Assembly: GCA_022827345.1 (NCBI GenBank)
Contig: JAJDTB010000047.1
Span: 1 to 64,000, forward strand
Direction: 5' to 3'
From: Gemmatimonadota bacterium
Lineage (GTDB): Bacteria > Gemmatimonadota > Gemmatimonadetes > Longimicrobiales > Gaopeijiaceae
DNA: 64,000 nt
Made by a program: the position numbers and the translations under genes. The notes beneath the pieces were generated by a model. That model was given only the letters and a program-made list of their open reading frames with translations, did not search any database and was not told the DNA's origin. Positions 25,014 through 35,900 of this stretch are shown here, one piece after another (within the stretch, counting starts at the first letter, position 1; each line of letters starts with the position of its first letter).

Positions 25014-27587
25014 ATGTGGATGGTGCTGGGGGCGTTGTTGGCGGCCTGCGCCGAGTCGGCGGAGCGGGCGCCGGGGAGCGGCGAGGGAGAAGCGGGCGCG
25101 GGGGCCGTCCAGGAGGCGGACGCCGGGGACGCGGGCGACCGCGCGGGCCGGGAGGCTGAACCTGCCGATGCCCGGCCTTCGGGCCGCGCCGAAGTGCTCC
25201 GCTACGCCAGCCTGAGGGGCAACATCCGCGGCGAGCTGCACATGCTGCCGCCGGTGAGCACGGGCCCCATGAGCCCGACGTGGTCGCCCGACGGGAGCTG
25301 GATCGCCTTCGCGATGGCGGGGGACATCTGGCGGATCCCGGCACGGGGCGGGACGGCCGAACAGCTCACAACGGGACCCTGGTACCACTTCGAGCCGAGC
25401 TGGAGCCCGGACGGCGCGCGGATCGCGATGACCGTGGAGACGGGCGGCGGGCTTGACATCGCGCTGCTCGAGGTGGAGAGCGGGACGGTCGTGCCGCTGG
25501 TCGAGGGCGGCGGGGTCGACGTGCAGCCGTCGTGGGGCCCCAACGGGCGCTACGTGTACTTCGCCACGACCGGCCGCGGCTTGGACATTCACCGGATCGA
25601 CGTGGCCACCGGGACGCGCGAGGCGGTGCTCGACGGGCCCGGCAGCGAGTACCAGCCGCGCGTCTCACGCGAGGGCGTGCTGGCCTACATGGCCCCGTCG
25701 CCGGGAATGGTCGGCAGCGGAGCGATCTGGACGCTGGCGCCGGACGGCGGCCCGGGTGCGGGGGTGGAGCCGGTGCTCGCGCGGGCGGAAGAGACGGCGT
25801 ACAGGGCCCGCCCCGACTGGCTGCCCGACGGCAGCGGCCTGGTCTACGTATCCGACGACGCGGGCTCCAACGACCTGGTGCTGATCGCCGCCGACGGAGG
25901 AAACCCGCTCCGCCTGACCGGCGGGCTGAGCCACGAGCTCACGCCGCGTGTCAGCCCGGACGGCACGGAGATCGCCTTCGTATCCAACGAGGACGGGCCT
26001 ACGGAACTGCATGTCATGGCGGTCTCCGGAGGCGCGCGGGGGTCGTGGCGGACGCTCGATGTCGGTGAGCGCGCGCACGCCGCACCCGTTGGGACGCTGC
26101 GCGGCACGGTGCTCGACGAGAGCGGGCGCCCGACGTCCGCCCGCGTCACGGTAGCCGCGGCGGATGGTCGTGGCTACGCGCCGCGCGGAGGCTTTCACCG
26201 CGTGCTGTCACCGACCGAGACGCACTACTTCCGGACCGACGGCACCTTCGAGGTCGAGGTGCCCGCGGGCGGGGCGACGGTGGCCGTGCGGCGGGGCCTG
26301 GAGTACCGGCCGATCGAGATCACGGTGGACGTGCCTGCCGGGGGACTCGCCGAGACACGCTTCGGACTGGCGCGCCTTGTCGATGCGCCGGCCATGGGCT
26401 GGTACGCAGGCGACACGCACGTTCACGACCTGCACCAGGGACGCTACGGCCTCACGCACGCCGACTTCTTCAACGACCTCGTCAGCGAGGACCTGAGGGT
26501 GTCGATCGCCCTCATCCACATGGACGGGACGCGGCTCATGGGGCGTTGGGACGACCTCACGGGACACCCGCATCCCCTCTCCACGGACGACCACATTCTC
26601 CAGTACGCACAGGAATTCCGCGGATCGTTCGGCCACGTGGGCCTGGCAGGCATCCGGCAGTTCATCACGCCGCTGGTCGGTGGTGCCGGCGGCACCGCGT
26701 TTTCCGCAGACGTGCTCAACGCCGACTACCTCCTGGCCGCCCGCGAACAGGGCGGCACCGGCGGCTTCATGCACCCGTTCACCGGCTCCGTGGCCACGCC
26801 CGAGGCCGTGGGCACCTCGGAAATCCCCGTGGACGTCGCGCTCGGCGCCGGCGACTTCTACGACGTCATCTGTTTCTGGTACGACGAGCTCGCCAACGCC
26901 GAAATCTACTACCGGCTGCTGAACGCGGGCTTCCGCATCGCCGCGACCGGGGGCACGGACAACTTCTCGGACGTGTGGCGGGATCCGGGGCCGGGCGCGA
27001 GCCGCACCTACGCCCGTATCCATGGTGAGCTTTCGGTGGATTCGTGGCTGGAGGCAGTGCGGGAACGGCGCACCTTTGCCACGAACGGGCCGCTGCTGTT
27101 TCTGACGGTCGACGGGGTGGAGCCCGGCGGCGAGATACGCGTGCCGGAAGGCGACGGCGGCGAGCGCGTGGTGGCGGTGGAGGTCGCGTCAAACAGCCCG
27201 CTGGATGCGGTCGAGATCGTGGTCAACGGCGCCGTGGTCGCCACCCACGACGCGGGCGGGATGGGCGAGCGCTTCCGGGTGGAGAGCACGGTCGAGCTCG
27301 ACGGAAGCGGCTGGATCGCGGCACGCGCGCTTGGCCCAGCATCGCCCCTGGTCGCCGACAGCTACGCCTTCGCCCAGACCAGCCCGGTGTGGGTGGTGTC
27401 CGGTGAGCGCGAATACCGGTCCGCCGAGGACATCCGCTTCCTGCATGCGGCCGTGGAGGCGTTCCGCGTGCGGCTCGTGGTGCGCGACCGCTGGGTCACC
27501 GCCGCGGACCGTGAACAACTGCTGGCGCGGGTGGACGAAGCGGCGGGAGTTTACGAGAGCCTGTTGCGCGAAGCTGAAAGCCGCTGA
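25014..27587 (+). CDS. Lipoprotein with TolB-like propeller and CehA/McbA PHP metallohydrolase domain
   Basis: This 857-residue protein begins MWMVLGALLAAC, a short lipoprotein signal with a lipobox cysteine at residue 12. Residues about 70-345 are PD40/TolB-like propeller repeats (repeated SPDGxxIAF). Residues about 360-455 form a carboxypeptidase-regulatory-like beta sandwich. Residues about 460-760 are a PHP/CehA-McbA metallohydrolase starting GDTHVHDLHQGRYGLTHADFF, with a later metal-binding segment GGTDNFSDVW. It would be an outer- or inner-membrane anchored hydrolase of an unknown amide or ester. No strong ribosome site is visible and the start is chosen by the lipobox. It is divergent from the S9 gene. 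Confidence 0.88.
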   Translation: MWMVLGALLAACAESAERAPGSGEGEAGAGAVQEADAGDAGDRAGREAEPADARPSGRAEVLRYASLRGNIRGELHMLPPVSTGPMSPTWSPDGSWIAFAMAGDIWRIPARGGTAEQLTTGPWYHFEPSWSPDGARIAMTVETGGGLDIALLEVESGTVVPLVEGGGVDVQPSWGPNGRYVYFATTGRGLDIHRIDVATGTREAVLDGPGSEYQPRVSREGVLAYMAPSPGMVGSGAIWTLAPDGGPGAGVEPVLARAEETAYRARPDWLPDGSGLVYVSDDAGSNDLVLIAADGGNPLRLTGGLSHELTPRVSPDGTEIAFVSNEDGPTELHVMAVSGGARGSWRTLDVGERAHAAPVGTLRGTVLDESGRPTSARVTVAAADGRGYAPRGGFHRVLSPTETHYFRTDGTFEVEVPAGGATVAVRRGLEYRPIEITVDVPAGGLAETRFGLARLVDAPAMGWYAGDTHVHDLHQGRYGLTHADFFNDLVSEDLRVSIALIHMDGTRLMGRWDDLTGHPHPLSTDDHILQYAQEFRGSFGHVGLAGIRQFITPLVGGAGGTAFSADVLNADYLLAAREQGGTGGFMHPFTGSVATPEAVGTSEIPVDVALGAGDFYDVICFWYDELANAEIYYRLLNAGFRIAATGGTDNFSDVWRDPGPGASRTYARIHGELSVDSWLEAVRERRTFATNGPLLFLTVDGVEPGGEIRVPEGDGGERVVAVEVASNSPLDAVEIVVNGAVVATHDAGGMGERFRVESTVELDGSGWIAARALGPASPLVADSYAFAQTSPVWVVSGEREYRSAEDIRFLHAAVEAFRVRLVVRDRWVTAADREQLLARVDEAAGVYESLLREAESR

Positions 27588-27592
27588 ACCTC

Positions 27593-27876
27593 TCAGGGCG
27601 TGAATCCGGAATCCTCGGCCCATCGAGCGAGGGCAACCGCGGACGGTGTCAACTCCTTCTGGGCCCATGGCACCCTGAGTCGCGAGGCGAGCGGATCCAT
27701 GACGGCGACAGTGTGGTCCAGTCCTCTCACGAGGGCATGCGCAAACCGAAACTCCCCCGATTGGCCATCAACGCGAGCGCTCGCGGCAGAGTCCTGATCA
27801 GATCCGAATACGAAATGCCGGGCAGGCAGTGTCTGCCTGCAGCACCGAGAGTGTCGCGAGAGCAGCGCCGTCGCGA
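27593..27876 (-). other. Gap with a possible gene remnant
   Basis: This stretch stays open on the minus strand (95 codons, ending SAVALARWAEDSGFTP) and its codon pattern is protein-like. The frame has no convincing start, however, because upstream it runs into the permease gene in another frame. It may be the decayed 3' end of a lost gene. I recognise no family. Confidence 0.2.
27822..27840 (-). terminator. Hairpin downstream of the permease gene
   Basis: A perfect 8-bp stem (GCAGGCAG 27822-27829, CTGCCTGC 27833-27840) with a TGT loop lies 37 bases past the stop of the minus-strand permease gene. It is a plausible terminator without a long T-tract. Confidence 0.45.
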
Positions 27877-30153
27877 CTACCGTCCCGCCTTCGCCAGAAT
27901 CGATGACTCGGGCAGCATCGACGCCGCGCGGCGGTGGCTGATCATCAGCAGCGGGCAATCGGTCGACCGGGCGATCGTCAGCATCCGGGTGCTGAACACG
28001 GCGCGGCGACGACCGCTCCGATGGAATCCCAGAATCAACAGATCGGTGTCCGCCACGCGCCTCGAGACCTCGCTGACGAGATCATCGCCGATCGCGAGGT
28101 CGGCGTGGGCATCCCCGCCGACCTCGTCCCGGGCCAGCCTTTCCAGATCGCGCTGCGCCCTGCGGTGCATCGCCTGGCCCGCCTTCTCCGACAGCACGCC
28201 CAGGAAGGTGATGTCCCGCTCGGCCTCGCGGGTGAGGCTGCCGAGGAGACGGGCGCGCACCGGGCTCTGATCGCGGCCGCCCCGCGACGGCACCAGGATC
28301 CGGTGGGCCTGCGCGGGCGTCCATTCGGCGGGCGCGCGCAGGATCACGACATCCGCGTCGACGGCCCCGATGAGCCCGGCCAGCGGCCCGGTCATCAGAG
28401 AATCGTCGAGCTCGCCCACTCCCAGCAGCAGGCTCTCGCAACGGGTCGCCTCGGCCACCCGCGCGATCTCGCTCCAGGGGTCGGCGTGCAGGGTGATCAG
28501 CGCTTCGGGACGCAAATCGACCTTCAGCGCCGTCCCCAGCGCACCCCCCAGTACCGCTTGCGCGTCCCGCACACCCCGCGGCAATCCCTCGTCGGGACTG
28601 CGATGCGACGGCGCCACCACCGACAGCAGCTGCACCCGCGACACCTCGGGAGGCGCGAGCGCCTTGGCCATCGTGACCATGGTCTCGGCGCTCGCCGGAT
28701 TGGCGATGGGAACGAGCACCACCGGACGGCGGCCCCTCAGCTTCATCATCTGGGGATCGCGCGCCTCGGATGAGGCGTCTACAGACCGGGCTCTGGGGGC
28801 CAGATACAGAGAATAGAGCACTGCGCCGACGCCGAGCCACAGGGCCGCCAACACACCCGCCGGAGGCACTGCGATGGCCTGGTAGAGACCGATGGCGACG
28901 CAGGCCGACCCGCCGACCACCGGAATCAACGGGAAGAGCGGAGTACGGAACCCGGGAGGCTCCCCTGCCCGCCTGCGGGCCAGATAGCCGATCATGTGGG
29001 TCAGCGCGAAGCTCGCCAGGAAGATCAGGCTGGCCACCGCGCCGGCGGAGGCGACATCGGGAACCGCGATGATCAGGAAAGCGATCACGATGGCGCTGAA
29101 GCGCACCGCTGTCGTGGGCGTGCCGGTGCCGGGAGCCAGTGCGGCGAACCGCGGCGGGAGCGTGCGGTCCGCTCCCATCGTCCTCGCGAAGCGCGACGCC
29201 GCGAGCAAGTTGGCCTGGAGCGCCGAGAGCATCGACAGCAGCCCAGCCGCCAGCACAAGCCAGTAGCCGGCCGAACCCATGAAGTTGCGAACCGCCACGG
29301 CCACCAGGATCTCCGGGTTTGCGGCCGCCGCCTCGACCAACGGCCGGTCCGGGAATCCCACCGCGACGATCAGGAAGAGCAGGGGCAGGTACAAGACGAG
29401 CGCCGTCCCCAGCGACAGGAACATCGCCCGCGGCACGTTGCGCTTCGGATCGCGCACCTCTCCGCCGACCGCGGCGATCAGGTCGAAGCCCTGCAGCGCG
29501 ATGAAGGTGTATCCCATGGCCTGCGCCAGCCCCGACAGTCCATCTGAGAAGAACGGCCGGAACCGCGCTCCCAACGCCCCCGGAGCCGGCGCTTCGGAAG
29601 CCAGCGCCAGGAAGCCCGCGGCGACGAGCACCACGAAAACGACCACCTTGCCGACGGTCGCCCACTGCCCGGGGCCGCCGGCCGCCCTCGTCAGCCGCCA
29701 CTTGTAGAAGCCCACGGCGATGAGCGCGTATGCGACCAGCGCCAGCCGCGACCCGATCCACTCGGGCACCTCACCGTTGGCCAGCAGCGTGATCTGCTCC
29801 AGGAACGGCACCAGGAACACCGCGAAGCCCATCGCGTAGAGCACCCCCGCCACGACCGAGGCGAACCACACCACCCACCCCACCCCGAAGGCCGCCTCCA
29901 CCGTGAGGACGTTGCGCGCATAGGTATACGTCCCGCCGGACTGCGGGAACCGCGCCGCGAGCTCGGCGAACGAATACACCGTGATCAGCGCGATGCACCC
30001 GTTCAGCCCGAAGGCCAGGATCGCGCTCGGGCCCGTCGCCTCGAAGGCGACGCCCGCAAGGGCAAGGATCCCGCTCCCGACGATCGCGCCCACCCCGACG
30101 CCGGTGGCGCCGAGGAGGCCGAGGGAGCGTTTCGGCTGAGCGGAAACCGTCAC
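27877..30153 (-). CDS. APC-superfamily amino acid permease fused to two universal stress protein domains
   Basis: Residues 1 to about 455 of this 758-residue protein form a 12-helix amino acid/cation permease. The helix 1 signature GVGVGAIVGSGILALAG and helix 6 YTFIALQGFDLIAAVGGE are typical of the APC family. Residues about 475-610 and 615-750 are two UspA-like domains (RPVVLVPIANPASAETMV, and HRILVPSRGGRDQSP, with DLLILGFHRSGRRR near the end). The USP part is cytoplasmic and may bind nucleotide to gate transport. Such permease-USP fusions are known in bacteria. Substrate is probably an amino acid released by the surrounding peptidases. It is followed 25 bases upstream by the glutamyl-endopeptidase-like gene on the same strand. 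Confidence 0.92.
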   Translation of the reverse strand: MTVSAQPKRSLGLLGATGVGVGAIVGSGILALAGVAFEATGPSAILAFGLNGCIALITVYSFAELAARFPQSGGTYTYARNVLTVEAAFGVGWVVWFASVVAGVLYAMGFAVFLVPFLEQITLLANGEVPEWIGSRLALVAYALIAVGFYKWRLTRAAGGPGQWATVGKVVVFVVLVAAGFLALASEAPAPGALGARFRPFFSDGLSGLAQAMGYTFIALQGFDLIAAVGGEVRDPKRNVPRAMFLSLGTALVLYLPLLFLIVAVGFPDRPLVEAAAANPEILVAVAVRNFMGSAGYWLVLAAGLLSMLSALQANLLAASRFARTMGADRTLPPRFAALAPGTGTPTTAVRFSAIVIAFLIIAVPDVASAGAVASLIFLASFALTHMIGYLARRRAGEPPGFRTPLFPLIPVVGGSACVAIGLYQAIAVPPAGVLAALWLGVGAVLYSLYLAPRARSVDASSEARDPQMMKLRGRRPVVLVPIANPASAETMVTMAKALAPPEVSRVQLLSVVAPSHRSPDEGLPRGVRDAQAVLGGALGTALKVDLRPEALITLHADPWSEIARVAEATRCESLLLGVGELDDSLMTGPLAGLIGAVDADVVILRAPAEWTPAQAHRILVPSRGGRDQSPVRARLLGSLTREAERDITFLGVLSEKAGQAMHRRAQRDLERLARDEVGGDAHADLAIGDDLVSEVSRRVADTDLLILGFHRSGRRRAVFSTRMLTIARSTDCPLLMISHRRAASMLPESSILAKAGR

Positions 30154-30178
30154 GGCTCCGCTCGACCGGACAGCGTCA

Positions 30179-32845
30179 TCAGGTCACGGGCCGCTCCTCC
30201 ACGGCCAGGTGCACTTCCAGCCACGCCGCCCAGCGCGCCCAGAGGTCCAGCAGCGTCTCGCGGGTCGCCGGGCCGTGATCCTCGAACGGGTACAGGTACA
30301 TCGCCGCGTCCTTGCCCAGCCCGTTCAGGGCGTGGAAGAGGCGCGGGGAGTGGTCGGGCGCGGTGCCGACGTTCTGGTCGTGCATGCCGTGGTACAGGAG
30401 GACCGCACCGGTCAGGTTGTTCGCGTAGACGAAGGGCGACATCCCCAGGTAGACCTCGCGCGCATCCCAGAAGTGGCGCCGCTCCCGCTGGAAGCCGAGC
30501 GGGGTGAAGGTGCGGTTGTAGTTCCCGTCGCCGGCGATCCCCGCCTTGAAGAAGGGCGTGTGCACCATGGCGTTGAGGGTGCCGAAGGCGCCGTACGAAT
30601 GCCCCCCCAGGCCGAGCCGGCGCCGGTCGATGATCCCCCGCGCGTCGAGCTCGTCGATCACCGCGGCGAGGTTGTTGCGCAGGTCGTGCTGGTAGTTGTT
30701 GTTGATCCGCCCCGCCTCGCCCACGATCGGCGCGTCGGGCTCGACCACGACGTAGCCCAGCCGGATCAGGTACTCGATCGAGCGGGTGCCGAAGTTGGGG
30801 AAGGCGTTCTTGTCGAAGGTGCGCGCGCCCTCGTCATACGACTCCTGGTCCTCGTATTCGCGCGGATAGAACCAGAACATGGCCGGCCGGCGCTCGCCTT
30901 CCTGGTAGTCCGGCGGCAGCGTCACGTTCACCAGGAACTGGAAGCCGTCGGGCCGCTCCACGGTGAAGCGCTGCCGGGGCGCGTTGGTGAGGTCGGGGGT
31001 GTAGTCGATGTTGTTGGTGAGCTGGGTGCGCGAATCGCCGTCGACGAGGTAGGCCTGGGCGATGTCGGTGGGCGACTGGCGCTGTACGACAAAGCGCCCC
31101 GCGGCCGCGTCCAGCACCGTCGAGAGGCGTTCGGACTGGCCATCGTTGGAGCTCTCGTAGACTCTCTCGGTGTCGCCGGTGCGGAGGTCGACGCGGTCCA
31201 TGAACGAGATGGGCGACTCTGCCAGGGGGTCCTCGTCGTAGGTCGTCCCGGTCAGGTAGACGGATTCGGCACCCTCGTCACCGGTGACTTCGACGAAGTG
31301 CCCGCCGCCTCCGCCGCCACCGCCCCCGCCGAAGCGGAACGCGGCGCCTCCGCCGGCCCGACCGCTGGTCATGAGCAGCGATCCGGGGTTGTCGTAGAAA
31401 TCCTCGGTATCCCTCTCGGTGATCTCGTAGCGCGTCTCCGGATCGTCGAGACGGACGGCGTAGTTGGTGACCGTCCCCCGGGAGCCGCCTCCTCCGAACG
31501 CCGCCGGGCCGCCCCCACCACCGCCCTGCGTCACGAAGAGCCATCCGTAGTCCTCCGAATAGCGGTGATTGGACATCCTCTGGCGGCTCTCGTAGAGAAC
31601 GGTCTCGTCCTCCTCGCCGAAGGGCGGCGCCCAGAGCATCACCCGGTCCATGCGCCGGGCGTCCTCCTCATCCTCCTCCGCCTCTTCCTCCTCGGCCCCC
31701 TCTTCCTCCTCCGGCGCCGGCTCCATGCGCAGATACGTCAGCCCCGCGCCATCCTCGCGCCAGGCAATCTGACGCCGCTCGGACTCCTCCTCATCGCCGG
31801 CCACCCCGGGAGCGGACGGCGCGCCGCGGATCCCCGTGTTCAGCTCGGTCTCCTCGATCTCGGCGAGGACGTTGCCGTCGCGGTCCCAGATCTCCTCGAC
31901 GCGCCCAAAGCTCGTGACGGGCACGATGTAGCTGAACGGGTGCTGCATGGTCGTCACGCGGGCGTGCATCCCGTCGGGGGAGAAGTCGAAGCTGCGGATC
32001 ATCGCCGGGGCGCCGATGTTCGTGACGCGGCGGTTGTCCACCGCGATCGTGGCCAGCTGGCCGGTGACGTGCCACTCGAGGAGCGATTCGTCGTACGGCG
32101 TCGCCATCAGGCTCGCGTAGGTGCGCAGGACGTTCTTGCCGTCCTCCGTGCGCTTCACCTGGGGGCCTGCCGGGATCGCCGGCGGCATCGGGCGCGAGGG
32201 ACGGTCGTCGGGGATCAGCACGGTGGCGATCTCGTCGCCGCCCGCCGTCCACTCGAAGCTGGTGACCATCGTAGCGAGCACCGCATCGCGGGTGATCTGC
32301 CGCGAATCGCCGCTCTCGGGGTCGGCGACGTGGATGTGCGTGGCGTCGTCGGTGTGCACGTAGAAGGCGAGCTGCGATCCGTCAGGCGACCACTGCGCCG
32401 CGGAGACGCGCGCGCCCCGCGGGACCTCGATGTCGGTGACGGAACCATCCGCCGCCGAGATCACCTGCAGCCCGGCCATGCTGCGGATCGACAGGCTGCG
32501 GTGCCGGTTTGCCTGGGGCTCCAGGAACTGCCCGCCAAGCTCGTCGAAGGGACGCGAGAAGCGGTCCATGGTGACCGGCCCGTCGCTCACGTTGTGAAGG
32601 AACCACATGCCGTTCGGGCTGGGGTTGTTCAGGCTGACGTTCAGGTAGCGCGGCGCCAGAACCGCATCCGCGATCTCGGCCGGCGGCTCCACCCATCCCG
32701 GAGCGTCCAGGGTGGCCTGGGCCCCCGACGACGCGGTCTGGGCATCGGCGTCCTGGGCGTGCAGGGTGCCCCCCGAGAGGACAAGGGCGAAAAGGGAGGC
32801 AAGAGCAAGAAGGAAAGCTGTCGGGCGAGTGCGATTGCGGCTCAT
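30179..32845 (-). CDS. Secreted S9 family peptidase, glutamyl endopeptidase-like
   Basis: This 888-residue exported serine peptidase has a signal peptide (TAFLLALASLFALVLSGGTLHA), a long propeller region and a C-terminal alpha/beta-hydrolase domain. The catalytic Ser is in LGGHSYGAFG, the Asp in YHGMHDQNVG and the His in PFEDHGPATRE. The architecture resembles the S9D glutamyl endopeptidases of plants and bacteria. Two low-complexity stretches occur in the propeller: an acidic run (about residues 405-425) and poly-glycine runs (about 460-470 and 520-530). GGAGTCAGCACGC precedes ATG 32845. It is probably in one transcript with the permease, and is divergent from the amidohydrolase. Confidence 0.9.
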   Translation of the reverse strand: MSRNRTRPTAFLLALASLFALVLSGGTLHAQDADAQTASSGAQATLDAPGWVEPPAEIADAVLAPRYLNVSLNNPSPNGMWFLHNVSDGPVTMDRFSRPFDELGGQFLEPQANRHRSLSIRSMAGLQVISAADGSVTDIEVPRGARVSAAQWSPDGSQLAFYVHTDDATHIHVADPESGDSRQITRDAVLATMVTSFEWTAGGDEIATVLIPDDRPSRPMPPAIPAGPQVKRTEDGKNVLRTYASLMATPYDESLLEWHVTGQLATIAVDNRRVTNIGAPAMIRSFDFSPDGMHARVTTMQHPFSYIVPVTSFGRVEEIWDRDGNVLAEIEETELNTGIRGAPSAPGVAGDEEESERRQIAWREDGAGLTYLRMEPAPEEEEGAEEEEAEEDEEDARRMDRVMLWAPPFGEEDETVLYESRQRMSNHRYSEDYGWLFVTQGGGGGGPAAFGGGGSRGTVTNYAVRLDDPETRYEITERDTEDFYDNPGSLLMTSGRAGGGAAFRFGGGGGGGGGGHFVEVTGDEGAESVYLTGTTYDEDPLAESPISFMDRVDLRTGDTERVYESSNDGQSERLSTVLDAAAGRFVVQRQSPTDIAQAYLVDGDSRTQLTNNIDYTPDLTNAPRQRFTVERPDGFQFLVNVTLPPDYQEGERRPAMFWFYPREYEDQESYDEGARTFDKNAFPNFGTRSIEYLIRLGYVVVEPDAPIVGEAGRINNNYQHDLRNNLAAVIDELDARGIIDRRRLGLGGHSYGAFGTLNAMVHTPFFKAGIAGDGNYNRTFTPLGFQRERRHFWDAREVYLGMSPFVYANNLTGAVLLYHGMHDQNVGTAPDHSPRLFHALNGLGKDAAMYLYPFEDHGPATRETLLDLWARWAAWLEVHLAVEERPVT

Positions 32846-32944
32846 GCGTGCTGACTCCATCCGGGTTGCGACGGTCGTGTGCGAGGGTAGTGTAAGGTGG
32901 GACGGCAAGCCCGAACCCGCCACACCCGAGCCCGGAGGCGTCTC

Positions 32945-35900
32945 GTGTCTCGAAGGACCACCCACACCGCCCTCTCCCACTCGACCATTCTCGCCCTCGC
33001 GGCCGCCGCCGGAACGCCTGGCAGCGCCGCCGCCCAGGAGTGGGACATCACCGAGCCACGCGGCGAGACCCGCGAGGTCTCGTTCACCACCACCGAAGGC
33101 ACCTGGATGTCGGTGGACGTCTCGCCCAACGAGCGCTGGATCCTCTTCGACCTCCTCGGCCACATCTACCGGATGCCCGCGGGCGGCGGCGACGCGGAGA
33201 ACCTGACGGAGGGGAGCGGGCTGGCCCTCAACATCCACCCGGTGGTCTCGCCCGACGGCTCCGAAATCGCCTTCATCTCGGACCGCCTGGGCCAGAACAA
33301 CCTGTGGATCATGAACTCCGACGGGTCGGATCCGCGGGCCGTGTTCACCGACATGGACATCCGCGCCATGGAGCCCGTGTGGACCCCCGACGGCGAGTAC
33401 ATCGTCGTCCGCCAGACCAGCATGAGCGGCGGCGGGCTCTTCGAATACGGGCTCTTCATGTACCACCGCGACGGCGGTACCGGGGTCGAACTCGTCCCCT
33501 ACACCATCGAGATGCCGGGTTGGCCGTCCATTTCGCCCGACGGGCGCTACCTCTACTTCCAGCAGTTCGTGGGCACGCCGCTGCCGTACGGAGGCCAGGA
33601 CTCCTCGAAGGGCGACTTCCAGCTGCGGCGGCTCGAATTCGCCACAGGAACGATCACGCCCATCACCCAGGGGCGGTCGCAACAGCAGGGGCGGCTCACC
33701 AGCGGCGGCGCCTTCGCCCCGGAGGTGTCACCGGATGGCCGGTTCCTCGCCTTCGGACGCCGCATCCCCGACGGACTGCTCGAGTACCGCGGCCACGTCT
33801 TCGGCCCGCGCACCGGCCTCTGGCTGCGCGACCTCGAGAGCGGCGCCGAGCGGCTCATCATGGACCCGGTCGTGTGGGACATGACGCAGGAAATCACCCG
33901 CGCCGCGCCGGTTCTGCCCCGCTTCACCTGGTCCCCGGACGGCACCCGGATCTACCTGTCGCAGGGTGGCGGTATCCGCGTGCTCGATGTGGGGGGTGGA
34001 GGAGTGTCTACCATCCCCTTCCGGGTCGATGTGCGCCGTACCATCTCCCAGATGGCCTACGGTGAGCGTGCGATACCCGACGAATCCTTCGAGGCGCGTT
34101 TTCCGCGCTGGCCCACCGCCTCGCCCGACGGCGACCGGATCGCCTTCGAAGCGGTTGGCAGGATCTGGGTGCAGGACGCCTCGGGGGGCGAGCCGCGGCG
34201 ACTGACCTCCGACGGCTTCGCGCCCGGATTCGAGTACGCGCCGGCGTGGTCGCCCGACGGATCGGCCATCGCATTCGTGACCTTCGACTGGGCCGAAGGC
34301 GGGCACATCTGGCGCATCTCCCCGGACGGCTCGGGAAGCGCGCAACAAATTTCGTTGCGCGCCGGCGAGTACAACAACCCGGTTTGGCGCGCCGACGGAC
34401 AGGAGGTTGTTGCGAGCGCCGGTTCCGGGGCCACCGAGCGGGGGCGCGCGCTGGTCCACAACGCCTGGCATGACCTGGTGCGCTTCCCGGCCGCCGGTGG
34501 CGAGGGGACGACGGTGGTTCGGAGCGCCGGCTCTTCCCCCCCTCTGGCCAGCTACGGCGCCGGCGGGCGCATCTACTACATGGCGCAGGGCACCCTCGTG
34601 TCGGTGACCCCGGACGGGACCGACCGGCGCGAGCACGCGGTTCTGCCGCCCACGGTGGAGGCAGCGGTGTCTCCCGACGGTGCCCGGGTCGCCTTCGTCA
34701 CGGTGGGCGACGTCTTCGTGGCGCCGCTCCCGCCCGCCCGCTCGCAGGGAGACGTGCCGGCCATTTCACGCCAGGGCGGGAGCCTCCCCGTCACCCGCAT
34801 CACGACCGACGGCGGCCTCTTCCCCCGCTGGCGCAGCGCCTCCGTCCTCGACTTCGGCGGCGGCGCCCGCCACGGCACCCACGACCTGAGCAGCGGCGAG
34901 ACCACCCTCACCCCGCTGCGCCTCACCCTGTCGCGCAATCTGCCCGAAGGCTCGGTGGCGATCACCGGCGCGCGCATCGTCACCCTGGACGAGGCCGGCG
35001 TGATCGAGCGCGGCACCGTCGTCACCCGCGGCGGCCGCATCGCCTGCGTCGGCGATTGCGACACCTCCGGCGCCGACCGCGTGATCGACGCCGCCGGCAA
35101 GACCGTCATCCCGGGGTGGATCGACGCGCACGGCCACCACAACCGCGAATCGGCCGGCATGGTTCCCGAACGCGGCTTCGAGCACGCGGCCTACCTCGCG
35201 TACGGAGTCACCACCACTCGCGACCCCGCCGCGTCATCGATCAACACCTGGGCCGCCAAGGACCTCGTGCAGGCGGGGCGCATGCTCGGCCCCCGCATCT
35301 ACGCGACCGGCGAGACCCTCACCGCCGGCGACGCCCCCTTCAAGGCGGACGTCGACACCCGCGAGGAAGCCGATAACCAGGCCGCGCGGCTGCAGCGCTG
35401 GGGGGCGGAAAGCGTCAAGCAGTACCTGCAGCCGAACCGCCGCAGGGCGCAGTGGCTGGTCGACGCGGGCCGCGAGCGCGGAATGGTGGTGACCTCCGAG
35501 GGCGGCAACTTCGACATCTCCCACAACATCGGCCTCGTCATGGATGGCCACGCCGGCTTCGAGCACGCCCTCGTCCAGTTCCCGATCTACTCCGACGTAT
35601 CCCGCTTCCTCGGCCAGGCCGGCTTCCACTACTCGCCGACCGTCGTCGTCGGGGGCTCGGCGCCCTGGAGCGAGGAGTACTTCTTCCAGCGCGAGGACAC
35701 CTGGCTCGACGAAAAGATCCGCCAGTGGCTCCCCTGGCGCCAACTCATCCCCCACGCCCGCAGGCGGATGATGCGCCCCGAGACCGATTACGGGTTCGCG
35801 ATCGTTGCCGAAGGGATGGCCGATGTGATCGCCGCGGGCGGATACGGCGCGATCGGCTCGCACGGACAGCAGCACGGCCCCGCGTCCCACTGGGAGACGT

